DNA of 64,000 nt from Kalaharituber pfeilii (taxonomy: Eukaryota > Ascomycota > Pezizomycetes > Pezizales > Pezizaceae), in NCBI GenBank assembly GCA_015179045.1, contig WHUZ01000049.1, positions 310,001 to 374,000 of the forward strand. Reading direction: 5' to 3'. The notes under the pieces were generated by a model. It saw only the letters and a list, made by a program, of their open reading frames with translations, had not been told where the DNA came from and did no database searches. Shown piece after piece: positions 1-9,333 of the stretch; the first letter of the stretch is position 1, and every line of letters starts with the position of its first letter. The position numbers and the translations under genes are program-made.

Positions 1-2387
1 GATTCCACCAGATACTAGCGATGATATGGTAATTGGTGTGTTCAGTGTGCGGGTAAGTGTTGTGATTCTTTTTTTTTTTGTATTTTTTTTACCCTCAATT
101 GATCATACTGATTGATTGCTCTAGCTTGCAGATGGAGCAAATAATATACCCGACCTTCGAGAGGCCTTGAGAACAATAGGAGAAACTCGAAATAGCGACA
201 TGATTAGGTTTGCTTGCTATATATTTGTATCTCTCAGAATATGCCCTAACAAACAGTGATAGAACATACTTAAATACAGGGGAGATACCTTCGAGTCATA
301 CCGGGAGAAATGATTGGCCAGTGGGACTGGAAAATATCGGAAATACTTGCTACTTAAACAGCCTTCTACAATTCTATTTCACCATTACACCTCTTCGGGA
401 GATGATACTTCAGTTCGATGTCTATCAGGAAGATATCGTCGAAGAGATATTGCAAACAAAAAGGGTCGGTGGGCGGAGATTGACGTCGAAGGAAGTTGAG
501 AGAGCGAAAAAATGTCTGTCTTCTAGTGCCCTCTCATGGAGTTTGCCTTTTCTGTTAACTTTATATAGTTGTCGGTCATTTACGCACTCTATTTCAAAAC
601 ATGATATCTTCCAAGGATGCATCAGTGACTCCAGAGTACGATCTGGCCTACTTAGCGCTCGTTAGCTCAAAAGATGAGGCAAAAGATGAGGGAAAACGAA
701 TGTCTATAGATGGGCTTCCGCCGTTGATAACGGTTGATGGCCCAGAATCAAAAATGGATGTTGATGTCAACGAAAATTCGCAGACTGCGGATGACAACGC
801 AAGTGAGATTACTTTGGTTGAGAAAGTTGAGCCGAAGCCAGTCGATGAAGACTTCGTTATGATTGATTTGGAAAATAAGAAGGATATTAGCACGTTAGAG
901 GACAAGGAAAATCTTCCGCCGAAGCTAGAACCAACATCTGGCCTGGTAAGGCCTATCCTTCAGGACATTGGTGTGAACGGGGTCCAACAAGCAGAAGGAT
1001 ATCCTGTTTCCGAGCCTCAGGCGCCCCCAACGCCCCCGCCAGAGACACAGGAACACCCGCCCCCCATTCCTCCAAGGCCTAACCCACAACCCCCCAGAAG
1101 GACATGAGCCTAATGTTTGGCCGGCAACAAGACGTTGCTGAATGCATAGAAAACGTCATGTTTCAAATAGAGGCAGCGGTGAAGCCCTTAGGGCATGATG
1201 AAAATGGAGAGCAGATTGACCTTGTGAAACAGTAGGCCCCAAAATCCCGATTCTTTAGGCTTCCTAACATGTTTTTTTAAGGCTATTTTATGGTAAAACA
1301 AAGCAATCACTTCAAGTCGTTGGCTCCCTAGAACGCAGATCTAAGATTGTAAGCTGAACCAATCAACCACTGATGATTATAAGAAGCTTATTTTTAGGAA
1401 TTATTCTCCCATCTGCTCATTGATGTTGCGGATGGTAGCAGGGATATATACTCTGCTTTAGATAGTGTTTTCGATGTTTCAGCGGTAAACTTAGAAGGAA
1501 AAGACACAATCAGATATCTCTCAATCAGTGAGCTTCCTCGAGTATTACAACTGCAGATACAAAGAGTGCAGTTTGATCGGAAGAATGGCAGGGCCTATAA
1601 ATCGACAGCTCACCTTAGATTTAGCGAAACAATATATATGGATCGATATATAGATTCTGATGACCCTGAATTGCAGTCCAAGAGAGAGGAAGCATGGAGA
1701 TGGAAAACAGAGATTGCTAGCCTGGAAAAGAGAAAGGCGGGGCTTATGAACACTTCGGTGAGATTTCTTCCTCTGATATGCCTTCTGTGTGCTAATACGC
1801 ATAGGTTAATCTGGAAGCTCCTGAAGCACTGGGAGCTGTTCGAAGGTGGCTTCAAGACATTAGTGAAGGGGATGACAAAGACATTGTTGATCAAAATACG
1901 TTACCTGATGTCCTCTCAGGCCTCGATGAAGGGATAGATTCCGCTTCCAAAGAGCTGAAAGGTATTCGAATGCCCAAACTTAAACCATTGAACCATAATT
2001 CTAATATGCTTCGAAAGTCATCAATGAAAGGTTAGGGATTCTCCAGGCGAGAGCAGCCGCACAGTTTGAGGGCCTTCGGAAATTTGGGTATCGAATACAC
2101 TCCGTATTCATACACAGAGGTTGGTTTCCATAATACCTGTCAACCAAAAGATTCTATCTTACATCAAAACAGGATCTGCTTCCTTTGGTCACTATTGGAT
2201 CTATATATATGACTTCAAACAGAAAATCTGGCGCAAATATAACGATGGATATGTCACTCAGGTCGATAACGAAAGAGAAGTGTTTGAGCAGGATGATGTT
2301 AACCCGGCAACTCCGTACTTTCTAGTTTTCGTACGCGAGGATCAGACGGAGTTAGTGGAAGCGGTCGAGAGAAAGATGGAGATATAA
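1..2387 (+). CDS. UBP2: Ubp2-like ubiquitin-specific protease (5' end outside window)
   Basis: C-terminal catalytic half of a USP-family cysteine protease, which removes ubiquitin from substrates. The Cys box GLENIGNTCYLNSLLQ (about 330-370) carries the catalytic Cys. The His box GHYWIYIYDF (about 2180-2215), followed by KYNDGYVTQV, carries the catalytic His. Between them lie an acidic, proline-rich insertion (about 600-1100, PPxPPP runs) and coiled-coil-like stretches. The long insertion and the C-terminal NPATPYFLVFVRE resemble fungal Ubp2 (USP25/28-like), which in yeast trims K63 chains with Rsp5 and Rup1. Reading needs several short introns; the first visible one has the donor CGG|gtaagt near 52. 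The start and N-terminal domains lie upstream of base 1. The stop is TAA at 2385-2387. Family is sure; the Ubp2 orthology is likely but not proven. Confidence 0.85.
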
Positions 2388-2695
2388 TGTCACAGTGCAT
2401 TTAGAGGGTCAAGTTTCTTACATATTTCATGTTTAGTAATGATAGTATTGCTGGTGTTGTACTAGTAGATCCGCAGTTGTTTCTTGTTTAACTGTAGTTA
2501 GAGTAAATAAGCCGGCGTGAGGTACACTGGGGATTACCACTGACAATCAATTTTTGTTCATTAATTTATACCTGCAGTTTTCGTTCGCTGTCCATGGTTC
2601 ACGAATGACAATGTTACTGTGAATACGTTGGATGGAGTACAATACCAAAGTAAAACAATTCTATATGATGATAGAAGGAACTACAAATATCAATC
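2388..2695. other. Intergenic, no gene seen
   Basis: About 300 bases between the protease stop and the tRNA. It is AT-rich and likely holds the 3' UTR of the protease gene and the upstream region of the tRNA. I see no coding signal. Confidence 0.5.
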
Positions 2696-2801
2696 GTCGA
2701 GATGGCCGAGTGGTTAAGGCGTATGACTTGAATTGCCTGTTTCGGGTACCTCATGAAATCATATGGGTTCTCCCGCGTAGGTTCGAACCCTGCTCTCGAC
2801 G
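2696..2801 (+). tRNA. tRNA-Ser (anticodon UGA) with 25-nt intron
   Basis: Class II serine tRNA. The acceptor 5' strand GTCGAGA (2696-2702) pairs with TCTCGAC (2794-2800), and the discriminator is G2801. The D-arm is TGGCCGAGTGGTTAAGGCG (matches the A box). The anticodon stem TATGA (2722-2726) pairs with TCATA (2759-2763). The anticodon TGA is at 2729-2731. A long variable arm TGGGTTCTCCCGC precedes the B box GGTTCGAACCC. An intron at 2733-2757 sits one base 3' of the anticodon, the canonical place for nuclear tRNA introns. It decodes UCA and wobble UCN codons. Confidence 0.96.
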
Positions 2802-3094
2802 ACATTTTTTCTTTTTTGCTTATGCAATCGATTTCATCTTTTAATGTTGTTTTGACAAATGAATGTTTGCGGTGATAGCAACTCGAAGCTATGTGTAATT
2901 GCGAGGTGGGTTTTGCTACTCATCTATCCATTGCATCTGACGATCTGCACGTAGCTCCGGCGGCCAGCTCATCGCTCCATTCGCCCGCTTGGTACCATTT
3001 ACCCATGTCTTCTCTCTGAGCATTTTTTTCGAGTAGAACAATAACATTTCTTTCAATGAAGTTTCACGGCTGGACACTATTCTAATCAGCAACT

Positions 3095-4202
3095 ATGAGT
3101 GCTCCGCCGCCTTCAACACCGCCGACTGCGCTGCCTCCAGAGGTAGCGCTCGAGATCGCGACATACTTGAGGTCATCGCTATTTGCACCTTTGGTTTGTG
3201 TGTCCTTGTACTCTTTTCCCTCCCTTTGAGTTCTTGACTCACTTTTGGGCTTCTTTTACTTTCTGCTCCTCCGTGCGTTGCTTCCCTCGATTGTACAAGC
3301 TATTGCCTGCGCGGGATGTGGGGCTAATGCGCGAATCTGGTGGGGTTGTTGTCCATAAGTAGTCGACGAATATCACTAGATTGAGAGAGGGATGTGAGAT
3401 ATCGATTGCGGTACAGAAGGATGTTTTGCAGGAGGTGAATAAATCCTTCCCCCCCTCCCCCCCCCCTCTATTTCTATTGGTGGAGTATGGGTTTTCAACA
3501 TTACATCTACGGCGTTTGAGCACCCAAGGTGCTCCGAGAGGAGATGGGGGGGATGAGACAGGTTGAGGTTTGGGATGAGATGAGATGAAGTTCATTTTGG
3601 AATAGGCAATAGTGGGGCTAATCGATAAGGATGGGTTGTGCTTCTAGGCGCAAGCGCAAATCTCGGAGGTGATTGAACCGGCTGCAGCGGATTTGATTCC
3701 ATTGGCAACAGAGCTGGAGAAAGTATACAAGCAGATTGATTTGCTGGAGGTGAGTTTTTTTTTTTTTTTTTTGTGTGTGGTAATTTGTTTTATTTTTTTA
3801 TTTTTTATTCTTGTTTTTGCGTTGTGCGCTTTTATTTTACTTTTTTATTTTTTATTTTTTATTTTTTATTTTTTTTATTTTTTATCCGGACACCTCATGA
3901 TATCATTCCCGATACATATCCTCTTTTCCCACATTTCCTACAACGCCCCTAACGGAGATACCTCTTCTCAGGGCCTCGTCTACCGTGTGAACGCCAGCAT
4001 CAAGCGCATGGCCAGCAAAGTCGAAAAGACCGAGCAGACACTTCGACGCGAGGAGCGCGCGCTTGACGAAGGGCGGCCGGTGGAGGTGTGGCAGGAATGG
4101 AAGAACGTTGGAGATCCGCAGTTGCAGCAGGTGGAGCAGTTCCGGGCGAAGGATTGGGTCGAGAATGGGGTGTTGAAGGAAAGGAGGGCGGGGAATAATT
4201 GA
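3095..4202 (+). CDS. Small coiled-coil protein, about 143 aa (function unknown)
   Basis: Not recognised with certainty. Three exons join cleanly: 3095-3193 (MSAPPPSTPPTALPPEVALE..), 3648-3749 (AQAQISEVIEPAAADL..) and 3972-4202, ending VLKERRAGNN with stop TGA. Both introns are phase 0 and unusually long for this window (454 and 222 bp); the second is nearly all T-rich low complexity. The product has a Pro/Thr-rich start, then one long heptad-type helix (about residues 40-105, e.g. LATELEKVYKQIDLLEGLVY). That shape recalls small BLOC-1/BORC-type coiled-coil subunits, but no diagnostic motif was seen. The LPPEVALEIATYL start looks superficially like an F-box start, but the rest of an F-box is missing. 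Confidence 0.6.
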
Positions 4203-4479
4203 AATCATCACGGCGAATGGGGGTAAAATGTCGGAGGTGATTATCGATATTGTCAAGTTGCTGATTTTGTACAAGGATATTTGCTTGCGATGTATGCTTT
4301 CCTTTATTCTTTTTATTTTATGTTTCCTGGGCGGATACATGCTATGGTAATCAAATAAACAAGCAATATACACATGGATTAGTTAGTAAATTTGACCTCG
4401 TATCTGATATATCTTACAATTGTCCTCTCTCCTTTTCCATTCCCCCCATCCTCACGAATCCCCCGCCCACCCCCACCAC

Positions 4480-5350
4480 TCACAGCCCCAAGCTCTCCAC
4501 CACAGTCCGCTTCTCCTCCTCCTTGAATACATTGACCCCCTGCCTCAGAGCCCTGACCAACATCGGCAGACTTCTCTCGCCAAAGTCCTTCGCCTTCCTC
4601 ACCGAGTTCAGCTCGTCGCCGAACTCACTCGTGATAAGCTGCATGTAGTAGTCCTCGAAGCGCTGGGCGGCGTGAGGGTCCTCTGAGGGCAGAGTGGCGA
4701 GCGGGCTGGGCATGCGACGGGGTGCCTGCAGATTTTTTCATTCGCGAAAATAAGCCAATTGCTTCTGTTGTGTGCTGGGTGTGGAGAGGGTGGATGTTCA
4801 ACGCTACCTTGCTCTGTCCCGTCCCCATCTCCGGTCCCGACCTCGGCCCTGATACATCATTGCTGGTCTCCTTCGCATCCTCGTCCTCCTCTCGGTCAAG
4901 CATCTCTTCGTCCTCGTCTTCCTGGCCTAGAAACCCGCTCTCACCTTCGCCCTCACCTTTCCGCCTCACACTCTTCCGTTTCACACTATCGCTTTCGCTG
5001 CCGCTTGCACCGTCGTCGTCGTCCTCGCTTCCGCTACTAGAACTAGAACTAGAGCTACTGCTCGAGTCCGACACTGCGATCCGTCAACACCGCATTCTTG
5101 CCATTCTTGGCTTATGTAGACCAACTGGGGACAAGGAAAAAAAGAGGAAATACTAACACTCCAACCTCGCTTTCCGCCGTCTCCTCTTCCTCTTCGGCTT
5201 CGCCGCTGCTGCCGCTTCGGCTGGCTTTGTGCGTGCTGCAGGTTTTTGCGGCGGCGGTGCGGCTGGCTTCGCAGCAGGCGTGGGCGCAGATCCACCCACT
5301 GCTGCTGTGATACCGGCGGTATTTTTTGCTTTCCGCTTCGCGCGGGGCAT
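4480..5350 (-). CDS. RSA3: Ribosome assembly protein 3 (Rsa3)
   Basis: Small nucleolar factor that in yeast associates with early pre-60S particles (Dbp6 complex). The N-terminus MPRAKRKAKNTAG is Ala/Lys-rich with basic runs (KPKRKRRRRK) that would serve as nucleolar localisation signals. A poly-Ser/Asp/Glu middle follows. The C-terminus holds the Rsa3 domain: RFEDYYMQLITSEFGDELNS, then RKAKDFGERSLPMLVRALRQG and NVFKEEEKR. Three exons are needed: start ATG at 5350; middle exon about 4805-5080; last exon after the acceptor tctgcag near 4724. The join of exon 1 to exon 2 could not be resolved in frame by eye, so that border is unsure. The stop is at 4480-4482. Confidence 0.88.
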
Positions 5351-5999
5351 GTTGATTGTTTGTATTTTGTGTATGTTACAGTAGGGGCGTGTGTGTGCGT
5401 GTGTGCTGGTTGACTTCTTGAGGCTTTGACTTGTAGTTCTAACACAAGCTTTTTTTTTTCCCTTTCCTTGCTGTACTAGTATGTACTAGTACCTCGCCGG
5501 GCGCGCTCGCGCATGAAGCATGGGATGGGTCAAGCGTCAACCTAAAATGTGGGGAACATGGGCTTGGCGCGGCAGCTCCCGTGAGCATCCTTGCTGGACG
5601 AGTTTGACGATCGCACGAGGGGCTGCAGTATGACTACAGCAGAAGCTGTATGACCTTCTGCGCATAGCTTCACAGCATGGGTTACGGAAGAAGGTAGCCT
5701 GGTTAGGAAGAAGGCAGAACAATCATAGTCTGATATAGCAAACAGACTCCGAAAATCTGTAGATCGCAATAGGAGTTTACATAAAAGCAAGTCAGTTCAG
5801 TAGTATTCATACAACATCGCCTCACCATTCCGGTTCCAAGTTTAGGGAAAAAAAAAGCCCACGATCATCCTCCGCACGGACCTTTAGCTCCCCACAAGAG
5901 TACAATAACTGAAATAATAAATAATAAAAAGATGTAAAATAGATAACAATAAAGGCAGTATTAAAATAAAAAGAATGCAATTCCACTGGCGAACTAATA
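5351..5999. other. Spacer between RSA3 start and ATG4 end
   Basis: Both neighbours are on the minus strand, so this holds the RSA3 promoter and the ATG4 3' UTR. A GT-rich run (gtgtgtgtgcgtgtgtg) lies at 5390-5406, and a T10 run plus paired tactagtatgtactagta near 5450-5495. No gene seen. Confidence 0.5.
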
Positions 6000-7511
6000 T
6001 TAACACATCTCATCAGAATCATCGTCCAAAACTTCGACCTCGTCCACAGCCTCTTCCCGCTCGCCCATCGCTCCTCCGTATGCGCTTGGCTCAACGTCAG
6101 AAACATGTATGACCGGCTTTCCTTGGACCTGAATGATGGTAGGGAGGGGACATTAGTTACTATATAGGTAGCCTACATATGAATAAGAATCTCACCTCCG
6201 CAACCCGACGCCTGAACTCACGCCAATCATCCTCGTTCCGTATCAAAAACCCAAGTAACATGCTCGGATCCATCTCCCTAAGGTGTAGCCTTCGCAGTCG
6301 TCTAGTATGACATGAGTCAACGTCTATCTGTGTGTAATCTGAGGGCTTCTGTCTATACGGTAGGATTGGTCGTGGCTGGTGAGGATCGAGATAAAAGACG
6401 TAGTTCCCTTGAACCCCAACAAAGTAATGTGAGGCGCCAGTGCGTCCTCTATGAGGTCAAAACATTAGATATTTTGAGGACGGCGCGTGGGAGGATTAAT
6501 CATTCATACCCGGCTATTCCAACTGATTGGCGCATCTGTAACAACGCTTTTAAAGCCTCCCAGTATACTGGTGTCACCCGGTCGATTCCTAGCCGAATAC
6601 CAAGAAGTATTATTGTGGGATGGAACACCCCGTCCGCTGAAACAGCAACTTTCCGGAATGCATCTTCATATACATCACTTCCATCTCCGTTCATGTATAC
6701 TCTGAGTCCAGCTTCGGGGTGGTCTTCGCACAGCTGCCTGTGAACTCACTTAGCATATGCATACCACCAAGAATTACCTAAGTACAATACTTACTGTATA
6801 CACCTAGCAGCGGCAGAAGGTCCAAACCACTCGCCTGGCCGCTTCCCACATGCCTTCTCTCCATGTACCACAAACTTGTGTATCGAAAATGGTGCCCGAG
6901 GGTCGTCCGCAAATAGCGCTAGTATTTCTTTCTCCTTATCTTCAGATTTACCTCTTCTCCAACCTATGAGTGAACATGAGTCAGAAATAAATTCGTAACC
7001 AAGTTCTGGAACAGCGACGAGACTGACCCCTTCCAAGCCTGAGCATCTGTAGAGCGTTGGCCAGTAAGCACTGCCCAGTCCGTATCATGCACCCCCAACC
7101 AACATCTGAAGAGAATCCACTTTGATCGGTCGAAAGCTGCGTTCTTAGTCTAGTAGTGAACGATAGATTTGACGGCTGAGCGGATCTAGGAATCGGTGGA
7201 AACTCCGTTCTGTAAGTCATCCAAATCCGAGAGTCGAAATCGTCCAGGAAAGCTATCGGCCAATTATCTTCCGTTCCATGATTGTTGGTGATTAATACAC
7301 TTTGAGAAAGTTCAGAGGAATGGTCTTCTCCGGTCGGTGTTGAGTTACCCGGCGGAGTCGCAGGAGCGGAAGTTGAGTGCACCGATGGAGTTGGAATACT
7401 GGGGTATTCTTGTCCGAGGCACCAGATAGAGTTCATTGTATCAGTATTTTTAGGCTCTGGATCCCAGAAGTATTGGAGAACTCGTTGGAAACGGTCAAGG
7501 CCAGTAGTCAT
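6000..7511 (-). CDS. ATG4: Autophagy cysteine protease Atg4
   Basis: Processes the C-terminus of Atg8 and later releases lipidated Atg8 from membranes. The N-terminus [20 protein letters not shown] matches the fungal Atg4 start, so ATG 7511 is preferred over the in-frame upstream ATG near 7605. The catalytic Cys region [20 protein letters not shown] sits near 7030-7090. Later exons carry [14 protein letters not shown] (about 6793-6840) and the C-terminal acidic tail [12 protein letters not shown] with stop TAA at 6000-6002. Three or more short introns break the gene (for example about 6965-7025). The acidic tail is where fungal Atg4 proteins usually carry their Atg8-interacting segment; that role here is inference. 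The gene is divergent from the SQS1-like gene across a 1.8 kb G/C-tract-rich spacer. Confidence 0.93.
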
Positions 7512-8250
7512 GGTGGGGAACTGAGGTGTGGGAAGTAAAACGGATGGGTGACGAGCCCTAACCACCAGCTTCCGACTGATTCTGAATTCCAGCCGATGAC
7601 TGTTTCCGTACGCCGGTGTCACGCTTTATGGGTGATTGTGTGTGGCAGGGGCTCGAAAGGGAGCTGCAGCCTGCGCCGTTTCCTTTAATTTGTATGCTGC
7701 TGGTCGCTTGGAAACTGTTGAGCTGGGCCCGTTGCAGCGTGCTCCCGTCTGCCCAAGTGCGAGTGTGTAACGGGGAATATCTAGGCGACCTGGATTCTCT
7801 TCAGCACAACTATGTCAATAGTCTGCTTTCCGTCAGCGAGCGTCTTGTTCCTACAGCGTGACAGAGAGCTCTCATTCAAAGCATGCAAAGTACTGGTGCA
7901 CGTTGTAGCACAATGGGGTATCGCACTCCGGGCTCCATCTTATCCTCAACGGCAGCGCGAGGGGGCCAGCCACATGCCACCGCCGCGCGGCACATCAAGT
8001 GGGCGAGGGGGAGGGGGAAGGGAGTGGGGAGATGTGAGCTAGGGGGGGGGAGGGGGGGAGGGGGGGGAGGGAAGGGAAGATCCTCCTTCAACAGGAGCCC
8101 GAGGAGAAGCTCTGAAGAGGTGGCAGCAGCATGCACAACGTACAGTACAAGGCCTATATTGGCGAGGGGGATGATCCCCCAGGCGGGTCCTGAGAGCTAC
8201 AGCAGGGCAGTAGCACCTTAGTTCTCGCGGGTGTCGTGCTTTGGCCGGGG

Positions 8251-8294
8251 GAGGGTGGGGGGGGAGGGGGAGGGGGAGGGGGAGGGGGAGGGGG
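8251..8294. repeat. (GGGGGA)n tandem repeat
   Basis: Several GGGGGA/GGGAGG units in a row on the plus strand. It has the opposite strand bias to the C-rich repeat 700 bases away. Probably a simple repeat in the divergent promoter region. Confidence 0.85.
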
Positions 8295-8990
8295 ATGGGA
8301 TTCCTGCACTATGTATTGTGGGCTTGTTGCTAATTGTAAGGCGAGTGCGGCCCGAGGTGCCTATGTCTATGATATGTAGGCTGCTTGCAAGAAAGGGAGC
8401 GTTGGCAGCATTTCTGGACGGGACGATGAGCTGCAGAAATATGGCTTTACGTTGGGCTTAAGGGCGCTGGCGCTCTCCATGGGCTGGCGCTGGCTGGCTG
8501 GCTGGCTGGCGGGCTGGCGGGCGGGCGGGCTGGCTGCGGGTGCTCTGAGCGTGCCGGGGTCTGGGATATGCGTAATGCATCCAGGCGCTACTAATAGCAG
8601 CACACAGGTGCATAGCATAAATCGACAGCAGCCGTGCCAGTGCAAGCAACATCAATGGCCGTACAGTACTCGTACTTACACGCCAGGAAGCCCATTCGCG
8701 CGATACGATGCGATGCCGATGCAGCATGCATGCATGCATGCACGCCCACGGCATCCAGTGACCGCGCAAGCCCCCCCCGTGAGGCCCCGGCTGGCCCCCG
8801 TGAGGCCCCCAGCCGATCCCGGCAGCGATCGCTGCCTGCTGCCCAGCGTTCGGCTTATGATATGCATAGCGCTCAGCTGCAGCGCAGAACGACGAGCGCT
8901 CCAGCCGAGCGGCGACGAGTCATTTAGGCCCCCCTCCCCTCTGCTCACGTCTTGCGCGGCCCTCCCATTTTATAATTGGCAAGGCCCGCC

Positions 8991-9057
8991 ACCCCCTCCC
9001 CTCCCCTCCCCTCCCCTCCCCTCCCCTCCCCTCCCCTCCCCTCCCCTCCCTCCTCTC
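8991..9057. repeat. (CCCCT)n tandem repeat
   Basis: About 13 uninterrupted CCCCT units, seen directly. The complementary strand is (AGGGG)n, a classic G-quadruplex-capable repeat, about 280 bases upstream of the SQS1-like start codon. Confidence 0.9.
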
Positions 9058-9333
9058 CCCTCCCCCTCCCTCCCAAGACACTTACATAAGCTTGACCCGA
9101 GCATATCAGAAATTCCGCAAAACCAATCTCCTATCGCGTTAGCCGCAGCAGCTATCGCTCCCACCTCTTGCTAGAGGCCTCTCGTTTGCTTCCTCTGCCT
9201 CTCAGCATACTCCAAGAGCACGAAAAATAAAAAACAAAGCTCACAGAATTCTACCCTGAACCCAACTTCCGCACACAGGCAGAGCATACACCACCTACAT
9301 CTATACCTCACGTACCCAGCAGCTTAAGCCTCA

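Larger units (their letters stand above)
7512..9333. promoter_or_regulatory. Divergent ATG4 / SQS1-like promoter region
   Basis: 1.8 kb between two divergent start codons. All open frames here are low-complexity products of G or C runs, and I call no gene. It holds three purine/pyrimidine-asymmetric blocks: G-runs at 8041-8080, (GGGGGA)n at about 8251-8294 and (CCCCT)n at about 8991-9057, plus a tgcatgcatgcatgca tract near 8726. A (CTGG)n-like run lies at 8486-8530. These tracts could form G-quadruplexes on opposite strands. Confidence 0.55.

Noticed and set aside
13..1107. Reading the region up to 1107 as a separate gene because the proline-rich frame ends in a stop
   Set aside because: The catalytic Cys box lies before it and the His box after it; splicing past the stop gives one USP domain with an insertion.
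8452..9174. 240-codon frame in the ATG4/SQS1-like spacer
   Set aside because: Built from CTGG, CCCCT and other simple repeats; long only because C-runs lack stops.
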